Below are positions 34,333-43,605 of a stretch of 64,000 nucleotides of DNA, in pieces. Each line of letters opens with the position of its first letter. Position 1 is the first letter of the stretch. The DNA is taken from contig JAJCXT010000029.1 in assembly GCA_029263295.1 (NCBI GenBank), positions 1 through 64,000 on the forward strand. Direction: 5' to 3'. The notes under the pieces were generated by a model. It ran no database searches and was not told where the DNA came from. It saw only the letters and a program-made list of their open reading frames with translations. The position numbers and the translations under genes were made by a program. The stretch is from Acidobacteriota bacterium (GTDB lineage: Bacteria > Acidobacteriota > UBA890 > WLXD01).

Positions 34333-34740
34333 CTAGGACTCGTTGGAGGCGTGGTTTCCTCTGCTGGCGGCCACCAGGACAGCCCCGACGACGAGCACCA
34401 TGCCTGCGGCGACGACCACCTTTCCCCAGATGTGAGCCTGCGGGATCGAGAAGGTCAGCCAGACAAGCGAGTGGGCAATGCCCGCCAAGACGAAGGTCCA
34501 GGCAGCGAACCGGCGCATGTTCTGCCCTTTGCTGGTCGCACAGCGCGACTCCGACAGTGGGCCGAGGTTCTTGGGCATGAAGTTCGCGAACACCACCAGT
34601 ACCAGGCCGGTGGCTACTCCCATCACGCGATCGGACGTGTCCGGCTCGAAGAAGCCCGTGCCCTCAGCGTAGTTGGCTGCGAAGGCCAGGGCCAGAAGGA
34701 GACCCGCCGTTATCAGTGCGCCTTTGGTTTTCATCGTCAT
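34333..34740 (-). CDS. Small SdpI-like membrane protein
   Basis: The 135-residue product has four predicted membrane helices. Between helices 2 and 3 it has the SdpI-family style segment VVFANFMPKNLGPLSESR, followed by RRFAAWTFVLAGIAHSL. Its gene overlaps the stop of the regulator gene by four bases (ATGA). Similar membrane proteins are encoded after SdpR-type autorepressors; in Bacillus, SdpI confers immunity to a toxin and sequesters SdpR. No toxin gene is visible here. The family call is moderate. Confidence 0.7.
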   Translation of the reverse strand: MTMKTKGALITAGLLLALAFAANYAEGTGFFEPDTSDRVMGVATGLVLVVFANFMPKNLGPLSESRCATSKGQNMRRFAAWTFVLAGIAHSLVWLTFSIPQAHIWGKVVVAAGMVLVVGAVLVAASRGNHASNES

Positions 34741-35057
34741 ACATCCTTTGTAGTCGTGCCACCGGCGGCCACGAAGCTGTCGCCGGTGTCCAGCTTGATC
34801 TCGACGCCGAACACCTGCGCGAAGCCCATCAGGGCTTCTTCGAGCACGGACATGTTCAGGTGATAGGTAATCGTCTTGCCCTGTTTGTCCGCCGAGACCA
34901 GCCCAGCCTCGCGTAGCACCGCGAAGTGGGCCGACATCGTCGGCTTCGATACGGTGAAGTGACCGGCCAACTCGCCCGCCGTCATCGGCCGCTGCCGCAG
35001 AAGTTGCAGCACGCGGCGACGCGTCGGATCCGATAGAGCCTTGAAGACTTTGTTCAT
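34737..35057 (-). CDS. SdpR-type ArsR-family autorepressor
   Basis: The 106-residue product begins MNKVFKALSDPTRRRVLQLL and contains MTAGELAGHFTVSKPTMSAH with FAVLREAGLVSADKQGKTIT, nearly the consensus of the SdpR autorepressor group. No metal- or thiol-sensing cysteines are present. The stop overlaps the start of the small membrane protein gene, so the pair is one operon. A near-perfect 22-bp palindrome lies directly before the start codon and is the likely self-operator. Confidence 0.88.
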   Translation of the reverse strand: MNKVFKALSDPTRRRVLQLLRQRPMTAGELAGHFTVSKPTMSAHFAVLREAGLVSADKQGKTITYHLNMSVLEEALMGFAQVFGVEIKLDTGDSFVAAGGTTTKDV

Positions 35058-35060
35058 GAG

Positions 35061-35082
35061 TAGATAATTAGCTAATCATCTA
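35061..35082. promoter_or_regulatory. Palindromic operator before the sdpR-like gene
   Basis: The 22 bases TAGATAATTAGCTAATCATCTA form a palindrome with one mismatched pair; its core ATTAGCTAAT is perfect. It begins four bases upstream of the regulator's start codon, so bound protein would block transcription or translation initiation. Its size and place fit an ArsR dimer. Confidence 0.6.
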
Positions 35083-35288
35083 ATTGTTGTCAAGTCACTT
35101 TGTTCGCGACGTCGTTTCTGGCCGAGCCGGCCAGAGTCACCATCGTGCGAGCTACGCTCAGCGGACGCGACAAATCCGTTGCACACGGCCGTGTCCTGAC
35201 GCTGGAATCGAACATGGTCGAACACTTTCGCGTGCACGATCGCGACTTGCCGTTGCGCAGCCGCGCCCCGGTCATCGAGAGTGTAGAG

Positions 35289-36434
35289 ATGATCAAGTTT
35301 GGCGTTCCGTGGACAATCGCGGTGATCGTGGTCGCGGCGGGCGTGACCGGTTGCTTCCAGGATGAGTCGGGCGAGCAACTCTCTCCCGGCGAGCCGGCAG
35401 CCTTCGTCGCCGACGATACCGTCGAGTTCCGCATCCTCGTGCCCGAGGCCTACGAACTCGCCAACGTAGCGCTCGCCCTCACGAAGCACGGCCGCGAAAG
35501 GCCCGGCTCAGTGATCCGTCGAGGCGCTTACTACGAGCGGATGCTGCAGCACTTCGAGCCTCACTCGAGGCACGCACTCATCGAGTTACTCGAGGAGCCG
35601 GTAGCGGCGTCGTTCTCCAACTACTACGGGTTCCGGGAGAACGCTTTCTCCTACGCGTTCGACGGAGCCGAGCTGCTGCACACCGGCGACCATCACGACA
35701 TCTGGAGTCCGGATCTGTTCACCAACGATCTCGATACGGTCGAAGCATTTGCCGCGGCAACCGACTTCCGGAAGTTCTACGAAGCCGAGAGCACCACGTA
35801 CGCTCAACAAGTCGATCGTTATGGGAAACTCGTGGACCTGGCCCGTATGGCGGGCTGGCTGCACACCCGTTTTCCGGACCGACGGATGGACGCGTACACC
35901 GTGGTCTTCTCGCCGCTGATCGGTGGCAGCCACAGCACACGTAACTTCGCGGCGGACGGGCGCCGCGAGGCCGTGATGTTCATCGCGGGCCCCGACCTGC
36001 CGCTGGGGGAGATGAGCGACGCAGCACGCAGCGGAGTGCACGAGCGCGTGGTCTTCACGGAGATAGATCACAACTATGTGAACGAAGTCACCGACGCGTT
36101 CATCGACGACGTGCGCAGCACCTTCCGAGACTGGCGCGCCTGGAACACCAAGCAGGGGTACCGGTCGCCGTACGCCACCTTCAACGAGTACATGACCTGG
36201 GGCGTGTTCACGCTGTATGCGGCCGACACGTATGACGCCCCGACGTTCCGTGCGGTGGTGGCTCGCAGTGAGCGCGTCATGTACGGACGCGGGTTCGTAC
36301 ACTTTCGCGCATTCAATCGCGAACTGCTACGGCTGTACCGAGAGCGGCGGCCCGAGACCGTGGCTGAGCTCTACGCACCTATCCTGGTGTGGGCGCGTAA
36401 ATTCCCCGGACCCCGGGGATCGTCGGAAGACTGA
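35289..36434 (+). CDS. DUF4932-like lipoprotein
   Basis: The ATG at 35289 is preferred since it begins a lipoprotein signal (MIKFGVPWTIAVIVVAAGVT followed by GC), with lipobox Cys22; the longer ORF adds an unlikely N-terminus. The 360-residue mature part contains YYGFRENAFSYAFDGAELL, YTVVFSPLIGGSHSTRNF, VFTEIDHNYVNEVTDAF and YMTWGVFTLYAADTYDA. These resemble the DUF4932 family of probable metallopeptidase-like lipoproteins, in which TEIDHNYVN and a later Glu could be metal ligands. No canonical HEXXH is present. It stands alone between the SdpR pair and a decayed permease fragment. Confidence 0.7.
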   Translation: MIKFGVPWTIAVIVVAAGVTGCFQDESGEQLSPGEPAAFVADDTVEFRILVPEAYELANVALALTKHGRERPGSVIRRGAYYERMLQHFEPHSRHALIELLEEPVAASFSNYYGFRENAFSYAFDGAELLHTGDHHDIWSPDLFTNDLDTVEAFAAATDFRKFYEAESTTYAQQVDRYGKLVDLARMAGWLHTRFPDRRMDAYTVVFSPLIGGSHSTRNFAADGRREAVMFIAGPDLPLGEMSDAARSGVHERVVFTEIDHNYVNEVTDAFIDDVRSTFRDWRAWNTKQGYRSPYATFNEYMTWGVFTLYAADTYDAPTFRAVVARSERVMYGRGFVHFRAFNRELLRLYRERRPETVAELYAPILVWARKFPGPRGSSED

Positions 36435-36450
36435 AACGTCACGACGCTCG

Positions 36451-36543
36451 TCACTCCTCCTGAAGCACCGCCAGCGGGTCGACGCGCGAGGCACGAATCG
36501 CAGGGATCCAGCTCGCGGTCGCCGCCACGGCGACCGCTATCAA
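36451..36543 (-). pseudogene. C-terminal remnant of an ADOP/FtsX permease
   Basis: Read on the minus strand, 30 codons before a TGA translate as LIAVAVAATASWIPAIRASR followed by VDPLAVLQEE. This is the terminal helix and end motif of ADOP permeases (compare [20 protein letters not shown] at 6.7 kb). No permease sequence continues upstream; the coding similarity stops eight bases before the left arm of the PadR palindrome. It is therefore the relic of a lost permease gene on the opposite strand, too short for the ORF track. Confidence 0.75.
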
Positions 36544-36550
36544 GCACGTT

Positions 36551-36593
36551 GTAGTACATATCTGTTCGTTGTGCTAGGCTGGATATGTACTAC
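36551..36593. promoter_or_regulatory. Perfect 12-bp inverted repeat before padR (36.6 kb)
   Basis: GTAGTACATATC and GATATGTACTAC match perfectly as inverted repeats with a 19-base spacer. Each arm contains the ACAT/ATGT half-site usual for PadR operators. The second arm ends 24 bases before the padR ATG. It is a strong candidate for the autoregulatory operator. Confidence 0.65.
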
Positions 36594-36617
36594 GTCGTAG
36601 CCAAAAGGTAGCGTCAC

Positions 36618-36962
36618 ATGTCTGGACCCCAACTGGGCCGTTTCGAAGAGTTGGTGCTGTTCGCCATCGTCTCGCTGGAAAAGGACGCCTATGGTGCAGC
36701 GATTCGCAGAGAGATCGAAGCTCGCACGGGACGCCACGTCTCCACCGGCGCCCTCTACACAGTTCTAGGGCGCCTCGAACAACGCGATCTCGTGCGGTCC
36801 CACGTTGGTTCTCCGCGCGCCGAGCGCGGCGGGCGGAGACGCAAGTACTACGACCTCCTTCCTGCTGGCGCCGAACTGCTCCGACGATCACACGACGAGT
36901 TCCAGCGCATGGCGTCGGGGCTGGCGACGAAGCTGCCGCCGCTTGGCGGGGAATCACTGTGA
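36618..36962 (+). CDS. PadR-family transcriptional regulator
   Basis: This 114-residue PadR protein has the winged helix GAAIRREIEARTGRHVSTGA, LYTVLGRLEQRDLVRSHVG and RRRKYYDLLPAG, and a short C-terminal helix. It is similar throughout to the regulator at 3.8 kb. Its stop overlaps the GTG of the downstream permease (GTGA), so the pair is translationally coupled. The perfect inverted repeat in front suggests self-repression. Confidence 0.92.
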   Translation: MSGPQLGRFEELVLFAIVSLEKDAYGAAIRREIEARTGRHVSTGALYTVLGRLEQRDLVRSHVGSPRAERGGRRRKYYDLLPAGAELLRRSHDEFQRMASGLATKLPPLGGESL

Positions 36963-39706
36963 CCCACCAGCGCAACACCGATAGGCCCGGCGCGCCTGGA
37001 CCGCCTCTCGCCCGGTTTGCCGCCTGGCTGATTCATCGCGGCAAGGCGTCGCGCGAAGCCGAGTTCGTGCTCGGAGACCTACACGAAGATCACCGCCGCA
37101 TCGCCGCCGACCACGGTTCGGCCCGGGCCGCAGCCTGGTACTGGACGCAGGTCGTCGTGACGTGTCTGTCGCGACGCAAGACTTCTGCTTTGGACCTCCC
37201 CGAGAAAGACGAATCCGCCATGATTGAACAGACATTTCGCGACCTGGCAGGCGCACTGCGCTCAGCTCGCACGCGGCCCGGTTTCAGCCTGCTAGTCGTG
37301 CTGACTCTGGCGGTGGGAATCGGCGCCACGACGGCCATCTTCAGCGTCGTCAACGCGGTCGTGCTGCAGGCCTTGCCGTACCCAGAGGCGGACCGGCTGG
37401 CGATCCTTCTCGAGACGCTCAACGAGACCCACGCCAATCGCGTGCCGACGTCGTTCCTGACCTACCAGGACTGGAAGACCGCGGATTCGTTCGACGAGAT
37501 GGCGGTGGTGGCACCGTTCAACACGATGATTCTGACGGGCCCGGACGAGACGCTCAGGCTGCGGGCGAATCTCGCCTCCTCGGCATACTTCGACCTGATG
37601 GGCGTGACGCCTGCGCACGGAAGGTTCTACGGGCCGGAATACGACAACCCGGACAGCGCTGCCGATGTCGTGGTGATCAGTCACGGCCTCTGGCAACGAC
37701 GATTCGGCGAGCGCGAAGACGTGATCGGCGAGCAGGTGAGCCTCAACGGCACCGACTATTCGGTCATCGGTGTGGCGTCAGCGGGATTCGTGGACCTGTA
37801 CTCCGGCGGAACGCCGACCGATATCTGGGTGCCGCTGACGGCGTACAAGCAACTCGGAAGTGCCACCGCGCTCGAGCGGCGCGTCGTTCGCCCGTTTCAG
37901 GCGCTCGGTCGTCTCGCCTCCAGCGTCTCGGTAGAGGCCGCGCAACAGGAAATGGACGGTATCGCCCGCGGCATTCAGGAGGCGAGTCCGGCCGTGATGG
38001 GCACCCAAGGCGTGGCCGTCATACCGATGCGTGAGCAACTGGTGGGCGGTCTCAACGCGCCGCTGCTGACCCTCCTCGTCGGCAGCAGCTTCCTGCTACT
38101 GATGGGCTGCATCAACGTGGCCAGCCTGATGCTCTTCCGTGGCACGGCGCGAGCGCGCGAAATCGCTATCCGTCAGGCGATGGGGGCTACGCGCGGCCGC
38201 CTGGTGCGCCTGTTGGTAACCGAAGCATTGGTGCTCGCGGCAGCCGGTGGCGCGCTGGGCCTCCTCATCGCCGAGGGTGGCGTCGGCATACTACTGAACC
38301 TGAACGCCGTGCCCTTGCCCGCCTACATCGACGTCGGCTTGGATCTCGTCGTGCTCGGCGTCACGGTCGCGGTGATCCTCCTGGCTGGGGTGGGCGTCGG
38401 TCTGTTGCCCGCCCTGCGAACCACCGCGAACGACATCGGCACCGTGCTCACGGAGTCGGACCTGCGCACGGCAGGCCACTCGAGCAGACGGTCGGCGAAC
38501 GTGCTGGTGGTCGCCGAGGTCGCCGTAGCGATGGTGTTGATGGTCGGGTCCGGGCTGATGCTGAGGAGCTTCCAGCACCTGAGCGGTGCCGATCTGGGTT
38601 TCCGCACCGACGACATCATGAGCGTCCGGGTGAACCTCCCCCGGACCGACTACCCCACGGAGGAACTCGTGTTCGGGTTCCGCGAAAGGCTCGTTGAACA
38701 ACTCCGCTCGCATCCGGGCATGGAATTCGCTGCGACCTGGGGACCGGGACTGCCAGGCCAGGCCGGTTCGTACACGACGGCCGTGCCGGAAGGGAAGATC
38801 GTCGAATCTCAACTGGAAGCGGACCTGACCCGATTGCACATGATTACCCCCGGCGCGCTGGCCCGCCTCGACATCCCGCTCCTGGCCGGTCGTCTGCTGA
38901 ACGACACGGACACCATCGGCTCGCAAAGCGTTGCCGTGATCAGCTCGACGCTGGCCGAAACCCTGTGGCCTGGCGAGGACTCCATCGGTCGTCGAATGAA
39001 CAGCGTGATCCCGCCCGACCGCGATCCCGCCGACTACCCGCCGTATGAAGTCGTTGGTGTTGTGGCGGACGCCAGCCTCGGCGGCCGACTGGTAGGCAAC
39101 TTCGGCGTCCCGCCGCTCAACGACATGTACGTGCCGTTTCAGCAGAAGAAGATGCGCAACAACATCTCTTCGTTCGCCGTGCTGACCGGGATGTCGGGCG
39201 ATACCGACGCGGCGATGCAATTGATCCGCGACGCCGTGCGGGAAACCGATCCCAACGTGCCGGTCTTCAACCCGCAGGACCTCGAGACCGCCGCCACAGC
39301 CGAGCTCGTGCTGTCGCGCTTCATCGCCCTGTTGATGGGCATCTTCGGATCGATCTCGCTGCTTCTGGCCGCCATCGGCATCTACGGCATCCTGTCGCAG
39401 TCGGTCGCTGCGCGGACACGCGAGATCGGCGTGCGCAAAGCCCTGGGGGCCGAGTCGTCAGCCACAGCCTGGCTCGTAGTTAGCTACGGCATGCGCCTGT
39501 CCCTGATCGGCGTAGTCGTCGGCCTGGCGCTCGCGGTCGGGTTGTCGCGTTACGTCAGCAGCCTGCTATACGGAATCGCGGGAACAGACCCCGTGACGCT
39601 CGTAGGAACCGTCGCCACTCTTCTGGCTGTGGCGCTGCTTGCCAGCTACGTGCCCACCCGCCGGGCGCTGCGCGTCGATCCGGTCGACTCACTGCGGGCC
39701 GACTGA
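36959..39706 (+). CDS. ADOP-type ABC permease, PadR-linked
   Basis: It starts at the GTG overlapping the padR stop and is 915 residues long. The cytoplasmic prefix is present (FAAWLIHRGKASREAEFVLG, then DLHEDHRRI). It is followed by the first membrane helix ([20 protein letters not shown]), two MacB-like periplasmic domains and two FtsX bundles (GCINVASLMLFRGTARAREI; IYGILSQSVAARTREIGVRK). The protein ends VDPVDSLRAD. No ATPase is linked. It is the third full ADOP in the window and the nearest to the permease relic on the opposite strand. Confidence 0.9.
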   Translation: MTHQRNTDRPGAPGPPLARFAAWLIHRGKASREAEFVLGDLHEDHRRIAADHGSARAAAWYWTQVVVTCLSRRKTSALDLPEKDESAMIEQTFRDLAGALRSARTRPGFSLLVVLTLAVGIGATTAIFSVVNAVVLQALPYPEADRLAILLETLNETHANRVPTSFLTYQDWKTADSFDEMAVVAPFNTMILTGPDETLRLRANLASSAYFDLMGVTPAHGRFYGPEYDNPDSAADVVVISHGLWQRRFGEREDVIGEQVSLNGTDYSVIGVASAGFVDLYSGGTPTDIWVPLTAYKQLGSATALERRVVRPFQALGRLASSVSVEAAQQEMDGIARGIQEASPAVMGTQGVAVIPMREQLVGGLNAPLLTLLVGSSFLLLMGCINVASLMLFRGTARAREIAIRQAMGATRGRLVRLLVTEALVLAAAGGALGLLIAEGGVGILLNLNAVPLPAYIDVGLDLVVLGVTVAVILLAGVGVGLLPALRTTANDIGTVLTESDLRTAGHSSRRSANVLVVAEVAVAMVLMVGSGLMLRSFQHLSGADLGFRTDDIMSVRVNLPRTDYPTEELVFGFRERLVEQLRSHPGMEFAATWGPGLPGQAGSYTTAVPEGKIVESQLEADLTRLHMITPGALARLDIPLLAGRLLNDTDTIGSQSVAVISSTLAETLWPGEDSIGRRMNSVIPPDRDPADYPPYEVVGVVADASLGGRLVGNFGVPPLNDMYVPFQQKKMRNNISSFAVLTGMSGDTDAAMQLIRDAVRETDPNVPVFNPQDLETAATAELVLSRFIALLMGIFGSISLLLAAIGIYGILSQSVAARTREIGVRKALGAESSATAWLVVSYGMRLSLIGVVVGLALAVGLSRYVSSLLYGIAGTDPVTLVGTVATLLAVALLASYVPTRRALRVDPVDSLRAD

Positions 39707-39806
39707 CCCTACCGGCTGATAACTCGACGCCGGCGGCGCTGGCGCAGGACGAGGTCGCGGAGATAGTCTGACGGGCGTTCCGTCGGCTGATCTACGAGGC
39801 CCCTCG

Positions 39807-41087
39807 ATGAAGAACCCCGCTGCTGCCATCGTCCTGACCGTGAGTCTGGCCGCCACCATCCCAGCCACGGCGCAGGATTCCCTGCGCGTCCTTCATTGCG
39901 GCGCGCTGATCGACGGCGTGAGCGAGAGCGTCGCGGCGGATGTCTTCGTGGTGGTGGAAGGTGACCGTATCGTGTCGGTCGCGGACTCCGCGCCTGAAGG
40001 GGCGGAGGTTGTCGATCTGAGCGACGCCACCTGTTTGCCGGGCATGGTCGATGCTCACTCGCACCCACTGATCCAGACGGACAGCTACCAGATCGATCAT
40101 CTGCGTGACTCCTCGGCGACCAAGGCGCTCAAAGGGCTCGCCGCGGTGCAGGCGAATCTGCACGAGGGCTGGACCACGCTCCGCATCGCGGGTGACGCCG
40201 ACGTCTACTACGCGCATCTGGACATCGGCAGAGCGATCGACGCCGGCACCTTCCTCGGCCCGCGCATCACCGGCGCCGGGCACTACATGTCGGTAACCGG
40301 GGGCGGTGGCGACATGAGCCAGATCGCGCCCGAGCAGTACGTGGTCGCAGATGGCCTCGTGGTCGACGGCGTGGCGGAGGTGCAGAAGGCCGTGCGTGAG
40401 GAGATCAAGTACGGCAGCGACTGGATCAAGCTGCTGGTGACGGGCGCGTTCATGTCGACCAGCGACAGCCCTCAGAACGTGCAATTCAGCCCTGAAGAGC
40501 TGCAGGCTGCGGTCGACGAGGCATCGCGCCGCAACCGTCCCGTGATGGCCCACGCGCACGCCACCGCTGGCATCAAGATGGCCATCGCGGCCGGCGTGCG
40601 CTCGATCGAGCACGGCACCTTCATGGATGCCGAGGCGATGGACATGATGCTCGCCGCGGACATCTGGTGGGTGCCCACGGTCTACATCGGGCGCTACTAC
40701 CTCGAAGAAGGCTCAGATGCGGAGGACCTCGAGAAGATGATCGAGCTATCGCGCCTCTACCAGGTGGACTCCGAGGAGCGCATCAGCGAGGGCATCCGAC
40801 GGGGAGTGAAGATCGCGATCGGGTCCGACTTCGGTGGCTATCTTCAGAAACGTAACGTTCGCGAGGTCGAGATGATGGTCGAACTGGGCATGACGCCCAT
40901 GCAGGCGATCCAGGCCGCCACCATCGTCGGCGCCGAATTGCTCGGCTGGGAAGACCGGATCGGCAGCATCGAAAATGGCAAACTGGCAGACATCATTGCC
41001 GTCGGTGGCGATCCTCTGACGGACATCCAGGCACTGCGCAACGTGCGCTTCGTGATGGTGGGTGGCCAGGTCGCACGCGGGCACTGA
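39807..41087 (+). CDS. Exported amidohydrolase (imidazolonepropionase-like)
   Basis: A signal peptide (ending near ATAQDS) precedes an amidohydrolase-superfamily barrel. Metal ligands are visible as DAHSHP after strand 1, HAHAT and EHGTF in the middle, and GSDFGG near the end. The C-terminal beta-sandwich returns with GKLADIIAVGGDPL. This set matches the Xaa-Pro dipeptidase/imidazolonepropionase-like group of periplasmic metal-dependent hydrolases often found in heterotrophs. The substrate is probably a small peptide or cyclic amide. It stands as a single gene between a permease and a transporter. Confidence 0.88.
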   Translation: MKNPAAAIVLTVSLAATIPATAQDSLRVLHCGALIDGVSESVAADVFVVVEGDRIVSVADSAPEGAEVVDLSDATCLPGMVDAHSHPLIQTDSYQIDHLRDSSATKALKGLAAVQANLHEGWTTLRIAGDADVYYAHLDIGRAIDAGTFLGPRITGAGHYMSVTGGGGDMSQIAPEQYVVADGLVVDGVAEVQKAVREEIKYGSDWIKLLVTGAFMSTSDSPQNVQFSPEELQAAVDEASRRNRPVMAHAHATAGIKMAIAAGVRSIEHGTFMDAEAMDMMLAADIWWVPTVYIGRYYLEEGSDAEDLEKMIELSRLYQVDSEERISEGIRRGVKIAIGSDFGGYLQKRNVREVEMMVELGMTPMQAIQAATIVGAELLGWEDRIGSIENGKLADIIAVGGDPLTDIQALRNVRFVMVGGQVARGH

Positions 41088-41152
41088 TCTACCAATAGGA
41101 TCCAGGGGTCAGTTAGGGCCCTTTTCGAGATGGTGTCGTCATTCGCGAGTCT

Positions 41153-43519
41153 ATGGTGGGGAAAGGGCCGGGTGCGAGTGCGCTCTGGCCTGCGTGGATC
41201 CTGCGCCACGGACGCGTCATCTTCGCGCTGCTGACGGTCATCAGCCTCGCCGCGGTGCCTCTCGCGGTCCAGATCCGCTTCGACTTCAACTTCCAGGAGT
41301 ACTTCCCGGAGAGTGACCCCGTGCGCGACGACTACCGTCGCCTGGTGGCCGACTTCCCGGCGGAGGAGTCGGAGTTCATCGTCCTGATCCAGGACGATGA
41401 CGTGTTCACCCGCGGTGGCGCTCAGGCTCTTGTCGCCCTGACCGGCGCACTCGAACAGGCCGAGTGGTTCGCCCAGGTCACAAGCCCGATGAACCTGCCG
41501 CCAAGCGTCTTCGGCACTTTCCGCGACACCTACCGGCTCATGCTCGCCGATGGACCGGCGACCGACGCCGACTACGCCGAGCTCCGCGAACGCATGACAG
41601 GCCATCCGCTGCTGCGAGCGAACCTCGTCGACGACCAAGGCAACGTCGTGGTGCTCCGCGCCGTCCTGAAACCCGAGTACGTCACCGACGGTGGGCGCGA
41701 GGGGGCCCGGCGCTACCTGGTGGATCTTCTGCCGGAGTACGAAGCTCAGTTCGACGAGGTCATCTACACCGGCTTCTCCGGCGTCCGGGCCGACTTCGCC
41801 CGCGTGATGCAACGTGAGCAGCAGATCCTGTTCCCGGTTGTGGTGGTGGCGCTACTGCTCGTACTGGTGTTCTTCCTCGGCTGTTCCTGGCTGGTGATGC
41901 TGCCGCTGCTCACCTCCACCGCCGCGCTCACCTGGACGCTGGCAATCATGGTGCTGCAGGACACGCCGTTCACGATTCTCTCGACCGGCACGCCGATTCT
42001 GCTGCTGATCCTCGGTATCTCCGACTCGCTGCACATCTTCTACCGCTACCGTGCGGCAGTCACCGACGGAATGGCGCAAGACGATGCGGTGATCGTCACC
42101 TTCACCGAACTCGGGCGGGCGTGCCTCTTCACCAGCCTCACCACCGCAGTGGGCTTCATCGCCCTGACGGCCACCAACCTGCCCGTGCTGAGCGATTTCG
42201 GCCTCTACACCGGTCTCGGGATCGTGCTCAACTACGTGGTGATGATGACGGCGCTGCCGATCATGCTGGCGAGCCCTCTGGCACGGGGAGTCACTCCCTG
42301 CGGCGCGGCGCTGGCTTTCGAGCTGCACCTGCCGGCGAGCCTGGTGGAGATCTCGCGACACCCGCGCGTCTGGGTGCCGATCTTCGTGCTCGGCGTGGCG
42401 CTGCCCTCGGTCGGCATCATCAACCTGCACGAGGACACACGCGTTCACCAGGGCCTGGCGCAACGCAACTGGCTCGACCACAAGATTCGCCGGGCCGAAG
42501 ACATGGTCGGCGGTTTGCTCCCCTTTGGTGTGGTCCTCCAACTCGACGAAGATGCCTCGCTGACCTCGCGCGCCACGTTGGCCGAAGTGGAGGCAATTCA
42601 GCGCTACCTCGAGCGCCAGAACGACGTGGTCGGCTCGGCTGCTTCCGTGTTCGATCTGGCCAAGTTCACCCACTACATCGACCAGGAGAAGCTCAAGGCC
42701 AGTCCGATGTTCGTCGACCTCGGCGATCTCGACGAAAGTCCGGCCGACTGGGACGCGGAGTGGCTCGATGTAGTCGGCGGCAGGCTGAGCGCGCGACTGA
42801 TCGAGCTGCGTGATGAGGAGCCGTTACTGGTGGATGGCGTGATGAACTTCGACACCCACCGGCTGCTGATTCGCTGTCGGCTCTACGATGTGAGTTCGTC
42901 CCGCCTGCGCGCGTTCTTCGGCGAACTCGACACGTTCCTCCAGCGCCGCCGCGACGATGGAATGCCCTTCGCATGGACCATGGCGGGCCTCCCGAATCTC
43001 TCGCTAAGCCTGTCGGAGCGGGTCATCAGGTACATGCTGGGCACCTTCGGGCTATCGCTACTGGTGATCCTGACCGGCTTCGCGGTCGCCTTCCGCTGCC
43101 CGCGCATGGCGTCCATCAGCCTGCTGCCCAACGTCATCCCGCTGTTCATCATCCTGGGCTTCCTCGGCTGGCTCGGGATTCCGCTGCAGCCCTCGATCAT
43201 CATCATCTTCAGCATCGTCTACGGCATCGCGGTGAACGACACGATCCACTTCATCGCGCGCTTCGCGTTCGAGCGGCACGGGCAGTCGACTGGCGGCGCG
43301 ACCGAGGCCGCCCTGGCCGCGACTACCGCGCCCATGGTGGCCAGCTCCGCGGTATTGGTAGTCGGATTCGCGGTGCTGACTTTCTCGGAGTTCCTCGGCC
43401 TCGCCTACCTCGGCCTGCTGCTCGGCCTCGGCATCTTCGCAGCCCTGATTGCCGACCTCCTGTTGCTCCCCCTGGCGCTCAAACGCTGGGTCCCGCCACC
43501 GCGTGACACGCGGTTGTAG
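41153..43519 (+). CDS. MMPL/RND-family transporter
   Basis: The 788-residue protein has the two-repeat RND layout: one N-terminal helix, a periplasmic loop (DFNFQEYFPESDPVRDDYRR), five helices with GISDSLHIFYRYRAAV, a second helix and loop, and the last five helices with VYGIAVNDTIHFIARFAFER. It belongs to the same subgroup as the truncated transporter at the left edge, but here no LolA-like domain is attached and no outer-membrane partner follows. Likely substrates are lipids or other hydrophobic molecules. The exact start is uncertain because no good ribosome binding site is visible. Confidence 0.85.
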   Translation: MVGKGPGASALWPAWILRHGRVIFALLTVISLAAVPLAVQIRFDFNFQEYFPESDPVRDDYRRLVADFPAEESEFIVLIQDDDVFTRGGAQALVALTGALEQAEWFAQVTSPMNLPPSVFGTFRDTYRLMLADGPATDADYAELRERMTGHPLLRANLVDDQGNVVVLRAVLKPEYVTDGGREGARRYLVDLLPEYEAQFDEVIYTGFSGVRADFARVMQREQQILFPVVVVALLLVLVFFLGCSWLVMLPLLTSTAALTWTLAIMVLQDTPFTILSTGTPILLLILGISDSLHIFYRYRAAVTDGMAQDDAVIVTFTELGRACLFTSLTTAVGFIALTATNLPVLSDFGLYTGLGIVLNYVVMMTALPIMLASPLARGVTPCGAALAFELHLPASLVEISRHPRVWVPIFVLGVALPSVGIINLHEDTRVHQGLAQRNWLDHKIRRAEDMVGGLLPFGVVLQLDEDASLTSRATLAEVEAIQRYLERQNDVVGSAASVFDLAKFTHYIDQEKLKASPMFVDLGDLDESPADWDAEWLDVVGGRLSARLIELRDEEPLLVDGVMNFDTHRLLIRCRLYDVSSSRLRAFFGELDTFLQRRRDDGMPFAWTMAGLPNLSLSLSERVIRYMLGTFGLSLLVILTGFAVAFRCPRMASISLLPNVIPLFIILGFLGWLGIPLQPSIIIIFSIVYGIAVNDTIHFIARFAFERHGQSTGGATEAALAATTAPMVASSAVLVVGFAVLTFSEFLGLAYLGLLLGLGIFAALIADLLLLPLALKRWVPPPRDTRL

Positions 43520-43605
43520 TTGCCGGACGATCGGCAGAGAATCCGGCGGACTGTTCCCCTTCCAACGGATCGCCCCAAAGGCGGGCGGTCAGAGGAGTCC
43601 GTTCG

